Assembly: GCA_903837255.1 (NCBI GenBank) | Contig: CAILTZ010000113.1 | Coordinates: 1-6,389 of the forward strand | DNA length: 6,389 bases | Source of the DNA: an uncultured Pirellula sp. | Lineage (GTDB): Bacteria > Planctomycetota > Planctomycetia > Pirellulales > Pirellulaceae | Direction of reading: 5' to 3' | Shown here: piece by piece, positions 1 to 6,361 of the stretch | How the letters are laid out: the number at the start of each line of letters is the position of its first letter | How positions within the stretch are numbered: the stretch's first letter is position 1 | Position numbers and translations under genes: made by a program | The notes under the pieces: model-generated | Told to the model about the DNA's origin: nothing | Seen by the model: only the letters and a program-made list of their open reading frames with translations | Database searches by the model: none

Positions 1-378
1 CGATCTGGTGTCCAGTTAACCGAAGCGGTCCAAAAAGAAATCGAACGCAGGACACCGTACAAAATCGCCGACAATGCCGTAGCCGATTCGATCCTCTCGA
101 TTCGGTTGACGAGCGACACGAAACGAGTCGTGGGAGAAACCATCAACGACGACCCTCGACTCTTGCAAACCGTCGTCGCTGCCGAGCTGAACTGGACCGA
201 CCGACGCGGAATGAACTTGATCTCGACGCGGTTCCTGCCACCAGGCGAAATCACCCACTACTTTGCTGAACGCACGGACTTTGTTCCCGAAGCTGGCCAG
301 TCGATTGCCACCGCTTTTCAACGAAACGCTGAACGGCTGGCCAAGCATATCGTCGACCAAATGGAATCGCGTTGGTAA
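1..378 (+). CDS. lptE: LptE-like LPS-assembly lipoprotein, C-terminal part (5' end outside window)
   Basis: The frame is open from base 1 to a TAA at 376-378 and gives the last 125 residues of a protein whose start, and any lipoprotein signal, lie upstream of the window. The fragment opens with a segment reading LTEAVQKEIERRTPYKI, then a beta-rich stretch (ADSILSIRL, KRVVGETI, DDPRLLQTVVAAELNW), and ends in a helix (AERLAKHIVDQME). This order resembles the planctomycete version of LptE, the outer-membrane lipoprotein that plugs the LptD barrel and helps insert lipopolysaccharide. A TTG at 106 could be read as a start, but the clear family-like sequence before it argues that the gene simply continues leftward. 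The next gene, lspA, encodes the peptidase that would mature this lipoprotein. The LptE call rests on remembered family resemblance; a different small envelope lipoprotein of similar fold is possible. Confidence 0.72.
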   Translation, partial: RSGVQLTEAVQKEIERRTPYKIADNAVADSILSIRLTSDTKRVVGETINDDPRLLQTVVAAELNWTDRRGMNLISTRFLPPGEITHYFAERTDFVPEAGQSIATAFQRNAERLAKHIVDQMESRW

Positions 379-398
379 CCTATCTCCCCGAGCCCCGA

Positions 399-908
399 AT
401 GATCCTTCGCCGCGTTTTAGTCTTCAGCATTCTGGCTCTCCTTGGGACCGGCATCGATCTGCTGACCAAAGAGAAAATCTTTGCCTGGAAAGGGCTGCCC
501 GGTGAGCAACCTCCCACCTGGTGGATCGAAAACTATTTCGGCATCGAGACGGCAGTCAACCAAGGTGCTGTGTTCGGACTTGGCCAAGGCTACGGCTGGC
601 TCTTCGCATGCGTATCGATCACGGCCATCATCGGACTAGCCGTGTGGCTGTTTCGCTTCAAGGCCTGCGAATCGATGTGGCTGACGATCACCCTGGGACT
701 CGTCACTGGAGGCATTCTCGGGAATCTCTACGATCGTTTGAACCTCCATCGCTTGCCAGGCTCCCATGCCGGAGGCGTCCGTGACTGGATCCTGTGCCGT
801 TACGGCCAGTACACCTGGCCGAATTTCAACATCGCCGACAGCTTGCTCGTCGCAGGCGCGATCATGCTCGCTGTCCATTCGCTGTTCTTTGCAGAGCGAT
901 CGGACTGA
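399..908 (+). CDS. lspA: Lipoprotein signal peptidase (signal peptidase II)
   Basis: This inner-membrane aspartic protease cuts the signal peptide from diacylglyceryl-modified prolipoproteins. The 169-residue product has the usual family length and four hydrophobic segments (about residues 4-20, 64-85, 93-112 and 143-164). Conserved motifs appear in order: IDLLTK with Asp20, NQGAVFG near 54-60, GNLYDRL with catalytic Asp112, VRDWI near 127-131, and FNIADS with catalytic Asp147. The loop between GNLYDRL and FNIADS is somewhat long. The ATG at 399 leaves a normal N-terminus but has no clear Shine-Dalgarno site. A TTG at 372, overlapping the lptE stop by 7 bases and preceded by a weak GGAA, would add nine residues. 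Either way the gene is tightly coupled to lptE, and LptE would be one of its substrates. The stop codon lies inside a hairpin shared with the converging gene. Confidence 0.96.
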   Translation: MILRRVLVFSILALLGTGIDLLTKEKIFAWKGLPGEQPPTWWIENYFGIETAVNQGAVFGLGQGYGWLFACVSITAIIGLAVWLFRFKACESMWLTITLGLVTGGILGNLYDRLNLHRLPGSHAGGVRDWILCRYGQYTWPNFNIADSLLVAGAIMLAVHSLFFAERSD

Positions 909-928
909 TCAGCCCGATCAGTCCGATC
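898..928. terminator. Hairpin at the meeting point of two converging genes, possible bidirectional terminator
   Basis: Bases 898-910 are perfectly complementary to 916-928, giving a 13-bp stem with a 5-base loop (AGCCC). The left arm holds the last codons and TGA of lspA; the right arm runs into the stop (927-929) of the minus-strand gene. Neither strand has a T-run after the stem, so it is not a classic intrinsic terminator. It could still stall polymerase or protect the 3' ends of both messages. The structure is read directly; the function is inferred from its position. Confidence 0.55.
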
Positions 929-933
929 AGTCC
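907..933. repeat. Three tandem 9-bp repeats (GATCAGYCC)
   Basis: GATCAGCCC at 907-915 is followed by two exact copies of GATCAGTCC at 916-924 and 925-933. An inverted copy (GGACTGATC, 902-910) overlaps the first unit, so the repeats and the hairpin are one structure. The array begins in the lspA stop codon and runs into the last codons of the converging gene. Confidence 0.85.
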
Positions 934-1340
934 TTCTGCAAAATCACAGCCACTTGCTTTCGCAGTTCTTTGGCCATCTGCACAAGCTCTGGACGTTCTT
1001 CTGATTCCAAGAGCCGCGCAGACTTTAGCATCAACTCGGCCGCACGGTGTTTGTTCGAGGCCCCCTTGGTCCTCTTCGAACCAACCCCCTTGCTCTCACC
1101 AACTTGATCCTCTGGGTCCAAGCGTGGGAGTTTGCCCATCCGCTCCTTGATCGTTTGCAGGAGTGGATCTGACGGATCAATCTTACTTTCAATCTTACTT
1201 TCAATCTTACTTTCAATCTTACTTTCAATCTTACTTTCAATCTTGCCCTCGGGTGGTTGTTGCCAAGCACCCGAGAGGAGTGCACTGAAAACGACCAAGG
1301 CAATCAGCGCCGATGGCAAACCCATTATCTTGCGATGCAT
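927..1340 (-). CDS. Small secreted protein with Lys-Ile-Glu-Ser tandem repeats, function unknown
   Basis: No family was recognised. The 137-residue product begins with a typical signal peptide: basic MHRK, a hydrophobic core at about residues 7-22, and a possible cut after Ala25 (SGA). A low-complexity linker follows, with five perfect KIES units at 33-52 and then KID. Next come a charged, Gly/Ser/Lys-rich stretch at about 75-97 and a predicted helical C-terminus at 98-137 rich in Leu, Glu and Lys. The ATG at 1340 has a GGAG seven bases upstream, the clearest ribosome-binding site among these genes. It lies 41 bases after polX on the same strand and is probably the last gene of that operon. 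The signal peptide suggests export to the periplasm or cell surface. The repeat makes overlapping frames look open too, but only this frame has both a signal peptide and a good start. Confidence 0.68.
   Translation of the reverse strand: MHRKIMGLPSALIALVVFSALLSGAWQQPPEGKIESKIESKIESKIESKIESKIDPSDPLLQTIKERMGKLPRLDPEDQVGESKGVGSKRTKGASNKHRAAELMLKSARLLESEERPELVQMAKELRKQVAVILQKD
1178..1249. repeat. 12-bp tandem repeat, five perfect copies plus one degenerate copy, in frame
   Basis: The unit CAATCTTACTTT occurs five times without a mismatch at 1178-1237. A sixth copy at 1238-1249 matches 9 of 12 bases. Read on the minus strand it encodes the KIES repeat of the small secreted protein. The unit is a multiple of three, so gain or loss of copies would change protein length without breaking the frame. 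Identity at third codon positions suggests recent expansion or ongoing homogenisation. Confidence 0.97.
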
Positions 1341-1347
1341 TTGAATA

Positions 1348-1351
1348 CTCC
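1348..1351 (-). promoter_or_regulatory. Shine-Dalgarno site (GGAG) of the repeat-protein gene
   Basis: On the minus strand, GGAG lies seven bases before the ATG at 1340. It selects this start over the internal ATG five codons later and keeps the basic residues of the signal peptide. Confidence 0.7.
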
Positions 1352-1381
1352 ATTTCGATCGTTAGGAAATCGGTCAAGGAT

Positions 1382-3142
1382 TTAACCTGTGGGCTGCTTG
1401 TGCTGCTTTAGCCATCCGAGCATCTGCTTGGCGGTCTTGGTATTGAGCACCTGTTTCTTAGCGATCCCGGCCCTGCGTGCGACCTGGACCCCATATTTCA
1501 TCAAATCCAAATTCGCGATGGAATGAGCATCGGTGTTGATCACGATCGTCACTCCGGCGATTGCAGCCGCGGCTGCCTGTAGGTCATTTAAATCCAGTCG
1601 CTCGGGGTTGGCATTGATCTCTAAACATTTCCCGTACTCTTTGGCGGCTTGGATCACAGCGGTCAAATCATAATCATAAGCCGGCCTGCGCGAGATGAGC
1701 CGACCCGATGGGTGCGAAATCGCATGCACGCTCCGATGAGCGATCGCCCCGATAATCCGATCGGTGATCTCCTGCCTGGATTGCTTGAACCCAAAATGGA
1801 CACTGGCCGTGACCCAGTCGGCTTGAGCCAAACACTCGTCGCTCAGGTCGAGCTTGCCGTCTTCGAGAATGTCGCACTCGATCCCTTTGAGCAGCAACAG
1901 TCGATCCTTGTACTCCGGACCAATACGATCGATGTGAGCCCATTGCTCGAGAACCTTTTGGTCGTCGAGTCCCCGCGCGACGCTGACTCTCTTGGAATGG
2001 TCGGTTATGGCGATGTACTCCAGGCCCCGGTCGATGGCGGCTTGGGCCATCGCCTCGATCGTATCGTTCCCATCGGTATACACGGTGTGCATGTGCAGGT
2101 CGCCTCGGATGTCCGAGGTTTCGATCAAGTCCTTGAGTCGCTGCTTGAGATCCTCCTGGAACTCATAGCGATTCTCCCGCAACTCAGGGGGGATCCACGG
2201 CATTCCGATCGCTTGGTAGAGGCTCTCTTCATCCTTGCCTGCAATCGGCATCGAATCATCCCCTTCGCGAAACACGCCGTATTCGCTGACTTTGAGACCC
2301 AGCGACTTGGCCAGCGAACGGACATGGACGTTGTGTTCTTTGCTTCCGGTGAAGTACTGAAGGGCGGCGCCCCAGCAGGCTTCTTCGACGACTCTCAAGT
2401 CGACTTGGAAGGCCCCGGAGATTCGCACGCTCATCTTGGTGTCCCCTCGAGCGAGGACTTCGGCAATATCTGGATGCTCTCCAAAGCGATCCATGACCGT
2501 TTCGGGTGATTGGCTTACGACCAAGATATCCAGGTCTCCGATGGTTTCTTTGCCTCGGCGATAGCTTCCAGCGAAGTCCAGCCGTCGGATCGCTTTGCAA
2601 GTCGAGAAGTGAGTGCGCAGGCTCTCGGCCAATCGATCGGCATCATCCAGTGGCAATCGCTCGGCGGCCTTGGCCACGATGTCGATATTCTGCAAGATAC
2701 TCTGCTGAGTCTTTTCGCCGAAGCCTTTCAATTCAGCGACTTTTCCTAACAAGCAAACGTGTTTGAGCGACGGCAAGTCCATCACGCCGAGCTCTTGATG
2801 GAGCTTCATCGCTTTTTTAGCACCGAGTCCTGGGACACGCATCACATCGCGTAGCGTTGTTGGAACTTCGGCCCGAAGTTTCTCGAGGGCGGGTATAACC
2901 CCGGTCTCGATAGCGACTTGGGATTTTTCCGCGAGCGTTGCACCGATACCGTCGATTGTCGTTAGATCAAAACCTTGAGCCAGGAGCTCTTGCACCGGCT
3001 GGTTTAGCCCCTGGATTGCGGCCGCTCCGCTGCGGTAAGCTCGGATACGAAACGCGTTTTCGCCGGAGAGTTCGAGCAAATCGGCCATCTCTTCAAAGAG
3101 ATTTGCCAAGTGATCGTTGGTCATTTGTGTTTTGCTATTCAT
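1382..3142 (-). CDS. polX: Family X DNA polymerase with C-terminal PHP exonuclease domain
   Basis: PolX is a cytoplasmic gap-filling repair polymerase that also carries a metal-dependent 3'-5' exonuclease. From the ATG at 3142 it has 586 residues, close to the roughly 570 of the Bacillus subtilis enzyme. Helix-hairpin-helix elements with GIG, GLG and GFG lie near residues 65, 105 and 140. The nucleotidyltransferase site has GSYRRG at 192-197, Asp203 and Asp205 in GDLDILV, and Asp248 in QVDLRVV. The PHP domain shows DLHMHT (His350, His352), TDHS (Asp381, His382), Glu422, SVHFG (His449), SHPSGR (His477) and TDAHS (Asp538, His540). All expected metal ligands appear present, so both activities should be intact. 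An ATG at 3124 would give 580 residues and is about as likely. The frame stays open to 3289, but those extra residues would overlap the glycosyltransferase end and look unrelated to PolX. It starts 16 bases after that gene, suggesting co-transcription. Confidence 0.96.
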   Translation of the reverse strand: MNSKTQMTNDHLANLFEEMADLLELSGENAFRIRAYRSGAAAIQGLNQPVQELLAQGFDLTTIDGIGATLAEKSQVAIETGVIPALEKLRAEVPTTLRDVMRVPGLGAKKAMKLHQELGVMDLPSLKHVCLLGKVAELKGFGEKTQQSILQNIDIVAKAAERLPLDDADRLAESLRTHFSTCKAIRRLDFAGSYRRGKETIGDLDILVVSQSPETVMDRFGEHPDIAEVLARGDTKMSVRISGAFQVDLRVVEEACWGAALQYFTGSKEHNVHVRSLAKSLGLKVSEYGVFREGDDSMPIAGKDEESLYQAIGMPWIPPELRENRYEFQEDLKQRLKDLIETSDIRGDLHMHTVYTDGNDTIEAMAQAAIDRGLEYIAITDHSKRVSVARGLDDQKVLEQWAHIDRIGPEYKDRLLLLKGIECDILEDGKLDLSDECLAQADWVTASVHFGFKQSRQEITDRIIGAIAHRSVHAISHPSGRLISRRPAYDYDLTAVIQAAKEYGKCLEINANPERLDLNDLQAAAAAIAGVTIVINTDAHSIANLDLMKYGVQVARRAGIAKKQVLNTKTAKQMLGWLKQHKQPTG

Positions 3143-3158
3143 GGCAGCTGGCTTGCGG

Positions 3159-4322
3159 CTACGCGCTGCTTGCGGTTGCGCGCTGGAGGATTCCTGAAAG
3201 GGTTTGTATCCAATGATCCAAGTCATGATGCTCACGGACGTGGTGGTAAGCCACCTCCGCACGAGCTTTCCATTTGGCGTTGTTGTCAAAGCAATCCAGC
3301 ATTGACCTTGTCATCCAAGGAATATCCCCGATTGGAACCAAGTCTCCTAGTGGAAATTGCCGCAGATACTCCCCTGCCCCTTGAGCGGTATTGGTCGCCA
3401 GGATCGGGCAGCGACAGAGCATGGCTTCGAGCATCACGTTGGGGAGTCCCTCGTATCGGGAGGGGAGCACGAACAGATCCCCTTGTTCGAGGAGTGGATA
3501 AGGGTTCGAGACATGTCCATGGAGGAACGCGCACTCGGAGAGGTTGAGTACTCGGATTCGCTCCTCGAGGGCATGGCGCAAGGGGCCTTCGCCAGCGATG
3601 TGCAGGTGGTAAGCTTTGCCTCGCTGGGCAACCAGCAGGGCGAAGGCTTCGAGCAGATCGGCATGGCCTTTTTCACTGCCCAAACGACCGATGGCGACGA
3701 TGTTTTTTGCGTTGCTGGACCATAAAGGGAATTGGATCGCTTCGAGGGACTTGGCCTGAATGGTTTTGGTATCGATGGGGCTTGGGACGATTTCGAATCG
3801 CTCTCTTGGGATGCCGTAGTACTCGGCCGCTGCCAGCGCGGTTCCCTGGGAGACGCTCAGGAGGGCTTGGCTAGCCGCATAGGCTTTTGCAAGCCGCCGA
3901 CGCTTGATCCAACGCCAGCGGTTATCGGGTCTTTCGACGTCGAACTGTGGGGGCGAGACGATCGTCGAGACCCGAGCGCAGTGGGCTTGGCGGCATGCCG
4001 GCCCGCTGATCATGGTCATATGAAAGAGTCGGTCGTAGACGACCTGGATGCGTGCGGCGTGGATGTGCTGCGCCAGATGTTGGATCTGTTGGTGGTGGAT
4101 ACGTCCGGGCCAGTTGAATTTTGGTGCTGACCGATCGGTCCAGAAGGCGGTCACTGGGCAGTCGCTGGGAATTTGGTCCAGCAGTGCTCCGGTGGCTCGC
4201 AGAAGGTAGAGGGATGGCTCGAAGAGCGATCGATCTAAGCCTTTGAGCAGGTACAATAATTGGCGTTCGCTTCCTCCGCCGTCCATGGTCGAAGAGCAAA
4301 ACAGGACACGGGTGCGAGACAT
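3159..4322 (-). CDS. GT4-type (GT-B fold) glycosyltransferase
   Basis: This enzyme should transfer a sugar from a nucleotide donor to an envelope glycan or lipid acceptor at the cytoplasmic membrane face; neither donor nor acceptor can be read from the sequence. From the ATG at 4322 it has 387 residues. The N-terminal Rossmann half starts RVLFCSSTMDGGGSERQL, with the Gly-rich GGGSE at 15-19 typical of GT4 enzymes. The C-terminal half has GRLGSEKGH at 212-220, IAGEGPLR at 242-249, and SRYEGLPNVMLEAM at 288-301, which holds the EX7E pair Glu291 and Glu299. There is no signal peptide or membrane segment. The frame is open upstream to 4505. An ATG at 4373 has a strong AAGGAG four bases before it and would add 17 residues, but the family usually begins just before RVLF. 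It heads the likely operon with polX and the repeat protein. Confidence 0.93.
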   Translation of the reverse strand: MSRTRVLFCSSTMDGGGSERQLLYLLKGLDRSLFEPSLYLLRATGALLDQIPSDCPVTAFWTDRSAPKFNWPGRIHHQQIQHLAQHIHAARIQVVYDRLFHMTMISGPACRQAHCARVSTIVSPPQFDVERPDNRWRWIKRRRLAKAYAASQALLSVSQGTALAAAEYYGIPRERFEIVPSPIDTKTIQAKSLEAIQFPLWSSNAKNIVAIGRLGSEKGHADLLEAFALLVAQRGKAYHLHIAGEGPLRHALEERIRVLNLSECAFLHGHVSNPYPLLEQGDLFVLPSRYEGLPNVMLEAMLCRCPILATNTAQGAGEYLRQFPLGDLVPIGDIPWMTRSMLDCFDNNAKWKARAEVAYHHVREHHDLDHWIQTLSGILQRATASSA

Positions 4323-4337
4323 ACTCAAAGGGAAATA

Positions 4338-4341
4338 GAGG
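4338..4341 (+). promoter_or_regulatory. Shine-Dalgarno site (GAGG) of the cupin gene
   Basis: GAGG lies eight bases before the ATG at 4350 and supports that start over the upstream in-frame codon at 4260, which would place the N-terminus inside the diverging glycosyltransferase gene. Confidence 0.6.
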
Positions 4342-4349
4342 CAACTACG

Positions 4350-4715
4350 ATGGATGTGATCAATCGGGAGCATTGTACTCCTTTTGTCACCAAAGATGGT
4401 TCGATCATCCGCGAACTTCTCGCGCACAGGAATTCGTCGATTGGAAATCAGAGTTTGGCCGAAGCCACCGTGCCGCCGGGGGTGATCACCCAACTGCACC
4501 ATCATCCGACGACTGAGGAGATCTACTATGTCCTGTCCGGTTCAGGGCAGATGGAGATCGAAGGGCAAAAGCGGCAGGTCGGGCCTGGGGATGCGATTGC
4601 CATCCCGCCGGGCAAGTCGCATCGCATTCATAACAACTCGACGGCGGACCTGGTATTTCTGTGTTGCTGTGCGCCTGGTTACGAGCACTCCGATACGGTT
4701 TTGGTCGACTCGTAG
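4350..4715 (+). CDS. Single-domain cupin protein, probable metal-binding
   Basis: A 121-residue, one-domain cupin, the small beta-barrel fold found in sugar isomerases, dioxygenases and ligand-binding proteins. Cupin motif 1 is complete: Gly44, His50, His52, Glu57 and Gly64 (GVITQLHHHPTTEE onward). Motif 2 is also complete: Gly80, Pro86, Gly88, His91 and Asn95 (GDAIAIPPGKSHRIHN). The three His and one Glu would bind a divalent metal, so an enzymatic role is possible, but no substrate can be assigned. Three consecutive cysteines (105-107) precede APGYEHSDT near the C-terminus, in a strand where oxidation or extra metal binding could occur. There is no signal peptide, so it should be cytoplasmic. 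It diverges from the glycosyltransferase with only 27 bases between the chosen starts and converges on the sulfatase. A sugar-related role is a guess from context. Confidence 0.93.
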   Translation: MDVINREHCTPFVTKDGSIIRELLAHRNSSIGNQSLAEATVPPGVITQLHHHPTTEEIYYVLSGSGQMEIEGQKRQVGPGDAIAIPPGKSHRIHNNSTADLVFLCCCAPGYEHSDTVLVDS

Positions 4716-4720
4716 TAGGG

Positions 4721-4750
4721 TACTATAGGCAACTATACGCAACTATAGAG
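4721..4750. repeat. Three tandem 10-bp repeats (consensus AACTATASGC)
   Basis: TACTATAGGC (4721-4730), AACTATACGC (4731-4740) and AACTATAGAG (4741-4750) are head-to-tail copies that fill most of the gap between the cupin stop at 4715 and the sulfatase stop at 4757. CTATAG is self-complementary and occurs twice, but no strong hairpin or T-run forms, so a terminator role is not well supported. Confidence 0.8.
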
Positions 4751-4756
4751 AGGACT

Positions 4757-6319
4757 TTACTGGGGCTGATTCCACAGCCGCCAAGGATCATCCAAACGTT
4801 TCATCTCTGATAAAAGAAGCTCGCGCATCTGGGCGAGCTTGGACGCATACCGAGGATCTTCTGCCAAATTGATTTGATGCGCAAGGGGCTTGGCGCCGGT
4901 AAGCTCATAGACCTCTGGGCGATGGTGTTCGGCCAAGTACTCCAGCGGATTTTCGCTCAGGTTGAATAATTGCGTCTTGCGTACTTTCCCATCGAGCACG
5001 TCCCATTCGATGAGCTTCCAGTCCCCTGCTTTGACACATCGCATTCCGGGTTTGGTGCCACCGTTGTAGACCCCAACCATCACGTCTCGCAGTGTTTCCA
5101 TTCCACCCATGAGCACCGGCTTGTAGCTCAGTCCTTCGTTGGACTCCGGTGCCTGGATCCCTGCCAGATCGCATAGGGTCGCAAGGGTGTCGAGCAAGTA
5201 CACATTGCCCTGGGCCCTTCGGCCAGCAGGAATCCCTGGCCCTTTGACGATCAAAGGGACACGCCAGGTGTGCTCATAGAGGTTTTGTTTACCCTGCAAG
5301 CCATGGCGACCGATCGCCATCCCATGATCCGACGTGTAAAAGATGAAGGTGTTATCGAGTTCGCCCATCTGCTGAAGTTTTGCCAAGACCTTGCCAATCT
5401 GCTGGTCAATGTACTCGCTGCAGGCAAACTCTCGGCCAAGTTCGTTGCGGATGGTCCGTTCATCGCGGCGTTCCCACACCCCGCTAACGTCGACTTCGTC
5501 TCGCAACTTTGGATGCCCATGCGGAAATGGGTGTTCGGGCAGATAGTTTTCGGGCAGAGGAGGTTGGGCGGGATTGGCAGTTGGGACTCGATCGCGGTCG
5601 GTATGGTTCACGGCCCCGTATTTTGCAAGCAGCTCCGGTGTTCCATCCCGCTCATCGTGAGGATGAGAAAATCCGAAATGGATCAAGAATGGCTTTTGTT
5701 GCTCCCCGGATTGCCTGGAAGATCGACGAGACTCTAGGAATTCAAGCACACGATCGGCGTGCCAATCGCTACCGCTTTGCGGAGTCCCTCCACGCTTGGT
5801 CGCATCCTGTCGAATCGTGAACTGCTCGTTGGCTTTCTCGTAGCTATTGCCTTGTTTGCAAGTCCTCATCGTGATGTATCCGGCCCGGTTGAAAACCGCT
5901 GGGATGGTTTGTTGTTCCAGATCCGGTGGGCACAGCCCACGCTCTTTGGCTTTGGGTGAAATCGGAAGATGCCAGAGGGTCCGGCCGCACATGATCATGT
6001 GCCGCGATGGAGTGCAGACGGCTCCGGAAAACGAGCCCATGTGATAGGCACCGTCGATCACTGTGCCTTCGCGGGCCAAGCGGTCCAACACAGGGGAGTC
6101 GAGTTTCGACGCAGGATTGTAGGCTTTCAAATCCCAAGGGGACTGATCGTCGACCAAGATGAACAAAATATTGGGTGGGCGATTGCCTGCCGATGCGTCG
6201 CCAGTAGCCCGAGCCGTGACGTCCTGAGCACAGACCCGCCCGCAACCAAGCATCGCCGCTAGCGAGCCGATCAAAAAAACCGTCCGAAAACTTCGAGGCA
6301 CAAGGCACTTAGGGATCAT
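4757..6319 (-). CDS. Secreted S1-family sulfatase (formylglycine-dependent)
   Basis: The product hydrolyses sulfate esters, probably on sulfated polysaccharides in the periplasm or outside the cell. From the ATG at 6319 it has 520 residues, a normal length. A signal peptide has a hydrophobic core at about residues 14-25 and a likely cut after Ala31 (VCA). MLGC at 23-26 loosely resembles a lipobox but has Met at the -3 position. Metal ligands Asp57 and Asp58 lie in ILVDDQ. Cys102 in CTPSR is the residue converted to formylglycine, with Pro104 and Arg106. HPH at 219-221, SDHG (Asp331, His332) and Lys344 in LQGKQNLYEH complete the expected active site. AAAGGA six bases upstream supports this start; the frame is open to 6382 but the extra residues look unrelated. 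A sulfatase-maturating enzyme is needed and is not in the window. The substrate cannot be told from sequence alone. Confidence 0.96.
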   Translation of the reverse strand: MIPKCLVPRSFRTVFLIGSLAAMLGCGRVCAQDVTARATGDASAGNRPPNILFILVDDQSPWDLKAYNPASKLDSPVLDRLAREGTVIDGAYHMGSFSGAVCTPSRHMIMCGRTLWHLPISPKAKERGLCPPDLEQQTIPAVFNRAGYITMRTCKQGNSYEKANEQFTIRQDATKRGGTPQSGSDWHADRVLEFLESRRSSRQSGEQQKPFLIHFGFSHPHDERDGTPELLAKYGAVNHTDRDRVPTANPAQPPLPENYLPEHPFPHGHPKLRDEVDVSGVWERRDERTIRNELGREFACSEYIDQQIGKVLAKLQQMGELDNTFIFYTSDHGMAIGRHGLQGKQNLYEHTWRVPLIVKGPGIPAGRRAQGNVYLLDTLATLCDLAGIQAPESNEGLSYKPVLMGGMETLRDVMVGVYNGGTKPGMRCVKAGDWKLIEWDVLDGKVRKTQLFNLSENPLEYLAEHHRPEVYELTGAKPLAHQINLAEDPRYASKLAQMRELLLSEMKRLDDPWRLWNQPQ

Positions 6320-6325
6320 CGTCAA

Positions 6326-6331
6326 TCCTTT
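6326..6331 (-). promoter_or_regulatory. Shine-Dalgarno site (AAAGGA) of the sulfatase gene
   Basis: On the minus strand AAAGGA lies six bases before the ATG at 6319. This places the start directly ahead of the signal peptide and rules against the longer open frame. Confidence 0.7.
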
Positions 6332-6352
6332 CTGAGGACTAAATTGCTCCAC

Positions 6353-6361
6353 ATTATCACA
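6353..6361 (-). promoter_or_regulatory. Possible extended -10 promoter element of the sulfatase gene
   Basis: On the minus strand TGTGATAAT differs at one base from the extended -10 consensus TGnTATAAT and lies about 33 bases before the sulfatase ATG. At the usual spacing the -35 position (near 6376-6381) matches poorly, so this is only a weak candidate. Confidence 0.3.

Noticed and set aside
1178..1249. Possible CRISPR array
   Set aside because: The 12-bp units are directly adjacent with no spacers and keep an open reading frame, so this is a coding tandem repeat.
1132..1344. A + strand frame reading repeated Ile-Leu-Leu-Ser, which could look like a membrane protein
   Set aside because: It is the complement of the KIES-encoding 12-bp repeat. 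The minus frame has a signal peptide and a Shine-Dalgarno site; the + frame has neither.
1649..2509. A 286-codon open frame on the + strand
   Set aside because: It lies wholly antisense to polX, whose catalytic and metal-binding motifs are all intact on the other strand. Its translation shows no recognisable domain and reads as an out-of-phase shadow.
3143..3289. A 49-residue N-terminal extension of PolX
   Set aside because: It would overlap the glycosyltransferase end in another frame, has no similarity to known PolX N-termini, and the helix-rich PolX start appears immediately after the ATG codons at 3142 and 3124.
4711..4756. Intrinsic terminator between the cupin and sulfatase genes
   Set aside because: Only a five-base stem (TAGTA/TACTA) with a three-base loop could be found, with no T-run on either strand.
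5844..6308. A 154-codon minus-strand open frame within the sulfatase gene
   Set aside because: It is a frame-shifted reading of the sulfatase N-terminal half, low in complexity of motifs and without a plausible start context; the sulfatase frame holds the active-site motifs.
6297..6319. Sulfatase as a lipoprotein processed by the LspA in this window
   Set aside because: The MLGC at residues 23-26 has Met rather than Leu, Val or Ile at the -3 position, and a better signal peptidase I site (VCA) follows five residues later. Not excluded, but weaker.
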